Below, one piece after another: positions 61,501 to 64,000 of a stretch of DNA of 64,000 bases (within the stretch, counting starts at the first letter, position 1; every line of letters starts with the position of its first letter). The notes below the pieces were generated by a model. The model made no database searches and had not been told where the DNA came from. It saw only the letters and a program-made list of their open reading frames with translations. The position numbers and the translations under genes are program-made. Source of the stretch: Procambarus clarkii. Its lineage: Eukaryota; Arthropoda; Malacostraca; Decapoda; Cambaridae. The DNA lies in assembly GCF_040958095.1 (NCBI RefSeq), contig NC_091165.1, positions 30,026,215-30,090,214 on the forward strand, read 5' to 3'.

Positions 61501-64000
61501 CCAGGACTATATACAACTGAAAACTCACACCCTAGAAGTGACTCGAACCCATACTGCCAGGAGCAACGCAACTGGTATGTACAGGGACGTCTTAATCCGC
61601 TTGACGATCACGACCGGACAATAAGCAAGTGATAGCCAAAGCTATTTGAACCACTTCCCCGACGGCACTCGGATGGTAATCTTGGGCATAGCATTTTATC
61701 AAATCACCTCCTTCTTTGGGGCACACGTGAGGAACACAAATGCAAACAAGCCTGAATGGTCCCCAGGACTATATACAACTGAAAACTCACACCCCAGAAG
61801 TGACTCGAACCCATACTGCCAGGAGCAACGCAACTGGTATGTACAGGGACGCCTTAATCCGCTTGACCATCACGACTGGACAATAAGGAAGTGATAGCCG
61901 AAGCTATTTGAACCACTTCCCCGCCGGCACTTGGATGGTAATCTTGAGCATAGCATTTTATCAAATCACCTCATTCTTTGGGGCACACGTGAGGAACACA
62001 AATGCAAACAAGCCTAAATGGTCCCCAGGACTATATACAACTGAAAACTCACACCCCAGAAGTGACTCGAACCCATACTGCCAGGAGCAACGCAACTGGT
62101 ATGTACAGGGATGCCCTAATCCGCTTGACCATCACGACCGGACAATAAGGAAGTGATAGCCGAAGCTATTTGAACCACTTCCTCGCCGGCACTCGAATGG
62201 TAATCTTGGGCATAGCATTTTATCAAATCACCTCATTCTTTGGGGCACACGTGAGGAACACAAATGCAAACAAGCCTGAATGGTCCCCAGGACTATATAC
62301 AACTGAAAACTCACCCCAGAAGTGACTCGAACCCATACTGCCAGGAGCAACGCAACTGGTATGTACAGGGACGCCTTAATCCGCTTGACCATCACGACCG
62401 GACAATAAGCAAGTGATAGCCGAAGCTATTTGAACCACTTCCTTGCTGGCACTCGGATGGTAATCTTGGGCATAGCATTTTATCAAATCACCTCATTCTT
62501 TGGGGCACACGTGAGGAACACAAATGCAAACAAGCCTGAATGGTCCCCAGGACTATATACAACTGAAAACTCACACCCCAGAAGTGACTCGAACCCATAC
62601 TGCCAGGAGCAACGCAACTGGTATGTACTGGGACGCCTTAATCCGCTTGACCATCACGACCGGACAATAAGGAAGTGATAGCCGAAGCTATTTGAACCAC
62701 TTCCCCGCTGGCACTCGGATGGTAATCTTGGGCATAGCATTTTATCAAATCACCTCATTCTTTGGGGCACACGTGAGGAACACAAATGCAAACAAGCCTG
62801 AATGGTCCCCGGGACTATATACAACTGAAAACTCACACCCCAGAAGTGACTCAAACCCATACTGCCAGGAGCAACGCAACTGGTATGTACAGGGACGCCT
62901 TAATCCGCTTGACCATCACGACCGGACAATAAGGAAGTGATAGCCGAAGCTATTTGAACCACTTCCCCTCCGGCACTCGGATGGTAATCTTGGGCATAGC
63001 ATTTTATCAAATCACCTCATTCTTTGGGGCACACGTGAGGAACACAAATGCAAACAAGCCTGAATGGTCCCCAGGACTATATACAACTGAAAACTCACAC
63101 CCCAGAAGTGACTCAAACCCATACTGCCAGGAGCAACGCAACTGGTATGTACAGGGACGCCTTAATCCGCTTGACCATCACGACCGGACAATAAGGAAGT
63201 GATAGCCGAAGCTATTTGAACCACTTCCCCTCCGGCACTCGGATGGTAATCTTGGGCATAGCATTTTATCAAATCACCTCATTCTTTGGGGCACACGTGA
63301 GGAACACAAATGCAAACAAGCCTGAATGGTCCCCAGGACTATATACAACTGAAAACTCACAACCCAGAAATACTGCCAGGAGCAACGCAACTGGTATGTA
63401 CAGGGACGCCTTAATCCGCTTGACCATCACGACCGGACAATAAGGAAGTGATAGCCGAAGCTATTTGAACCACTTCCCCGCCGGCACTCGGATGGTAATC
63501 TTGGGCATAGCATTTTATCAAATCACCTCATTCTTTGGGGCACACGTGAGGAACACAAATGCAAACAAGCCTGAATGGTCCCCAGGACTATATACAACTG
63601 AAAACTCACACCCCAGAAGTGACTCAAACCCATACTGCCAGGAGCAACGCAACTGGTATGTACAGGGACGCCTTAATCCGCTTGACCATCACGACCGGAC
63701 AATAAGGAAGTGATAGCCGAAGCTATTTGAACCATTTCCCCTCCGGCACTCGGATGGTAATCTTGGGCATAGCATTTTATCAAATCACCTCATTCTTTGG
63801 GGCACACGTGAGGAACACAAATGCAAACAAGCCTGAATGGTCCCCAGGACTATATACAACTGAAAACTCACAACCCAGAAATACTGCCAGGAGCAACGCA
63901 ACTGGTATGTACAGGGACGCCTTAATCTGCTTGACCATCACGACCGGACAATAAGGAAGTGATAGCCGAAGCTATTTCAACCAATTCCCCGCCGGCACTC

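Larger units (their letters stand above)
18058..64000 (-). repeat. 262-bp SINE-like satellite array, about 175 monomers, open at both ends
   Basis: From the gap to the end of the window every 262 bp repeats with only a few percent difference, always head-to-tail. Sporadic lengths are 249 (a shared 13-bp deletion), 261 (one base lost in CTTCCC(C)TCCGG) and 263. The strand is given as minus because that strand carries the tRNA-like promoter elements: A box TGGTCAAGCGG, B box GGTTCGAGTCA 47 bp later, then TTTT about 20 bp on. Other constant features are a hairpin at the GGAAGTG...CACTTCC dyad, a CACGTG E-box and a TATATA word. The plus strand gives an ORF of up to 82 codons per monomer, starting at TTG or an internal ATG, and 138 codons where a stop is lost. 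These are locked to the repeat, lack frame continuity (262 is not a multiple of 3) and are not genes. Confidence 0.98.

Noticed and set aside
18275-63954. About 170 short plus-strand ORFs (usually 73-82 codons) with near-identical peptides
   Set aside because: They recur with the 262-bp repeat, most start at TTG, do not join in frame, and are frequently broken. Conservation reflects satellite homogenisation, not selection on protein.
18058-64000. CRISPR array
   Set aside because: Repeats are 262 bp with no unique spacers, there are no cas genes, and the context is eukaryotic.
18058-64000. Cluster of functional tRNA genes
   Set aside because: A and B boxes are present but acceptor, anticodon and T stems do not pair as a tRNA. 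The unit is tRNA-derived at most.

Overview
The window looks like eukaryotic, intron-era, repeat-dominated DNA, most likely from a decapod crustacean such as a crayfish, lobster or shrimp relative. The support is the style of the DNA: long minisatellites, long CT and AT microsatellites, several tRNA-derived SINE fragments of kinds I associate with decapod genomes, degraded LINE pieces, and a huge tandem satellite. The species assignment is inference. No intact protein-coding gene can be supported. There is no operon structure, no ribosomal RNA and no CRISPR array.

Layout. 1-1707 is a 31-bp minisatellite running off the left edge. 1708-3960 is AT-leaning non-coding DNA with a LINE 3' end on the plus strand (about 2327-2610) and a broken LINE reverse-transcriptase piece on the minus strand (about 2940-3232). 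3960-4828 is the best candidate for host-gene sequence: a CpG-rich patch, an arthropod-type initiator, a CAG run, a 19-codon ORF with a good start context and a consensus 5' splice site at 4829. It may be a non-coding first exon on the plus strand. 5551-9873 holds five more minisatellites (periods 33, 30, 30/31, 21 and 21 bp) plus a shorter 17-bp one. 10145-17557 holds a 138-bp CT tract, an AT tract, two related foldback repeats, two MITE-like elements with terminal inverted repeats, four tRNA-derived SINE pieces and otherwise featureless AT-rich DNA. 17558-18057 is a run of exactly 500 N, a typical scaffold-gap placeholder.

18058-64000 is a single head-to-tail satellite array, about 175 copies of a 262-bp monomer, open at both ends (gap on the left, window edge on the right). 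Read on the minus strand, each monomer carries a Leu/Ser-type tRNA-like A box and B box followed by a TTTT run, so the satellite looks like a tandemly amplified tRNA-derived SINE. Each monomer also has a dyad that in minus-strand RNA would form a 12-bp hairpin closed by a C(UUCG)G tetraloop, and a CACGTG E-box. Ten monomers share a 13-bp deletion that removes precisely the B box. The array shows nested higher-order repeats of about 4,690, 2,357, 2,617 and 523 bp, and is divided into at least two variant domains. The short plus-strand ORFs that recur every 262 bp are a by-product of the repeat and are not annotated as genes.

The most interesting object is this SINE-like satellite: a possible array of Pol III promoter units with a recurrent B-box deletion and a hairpin that shows one compensated double change.
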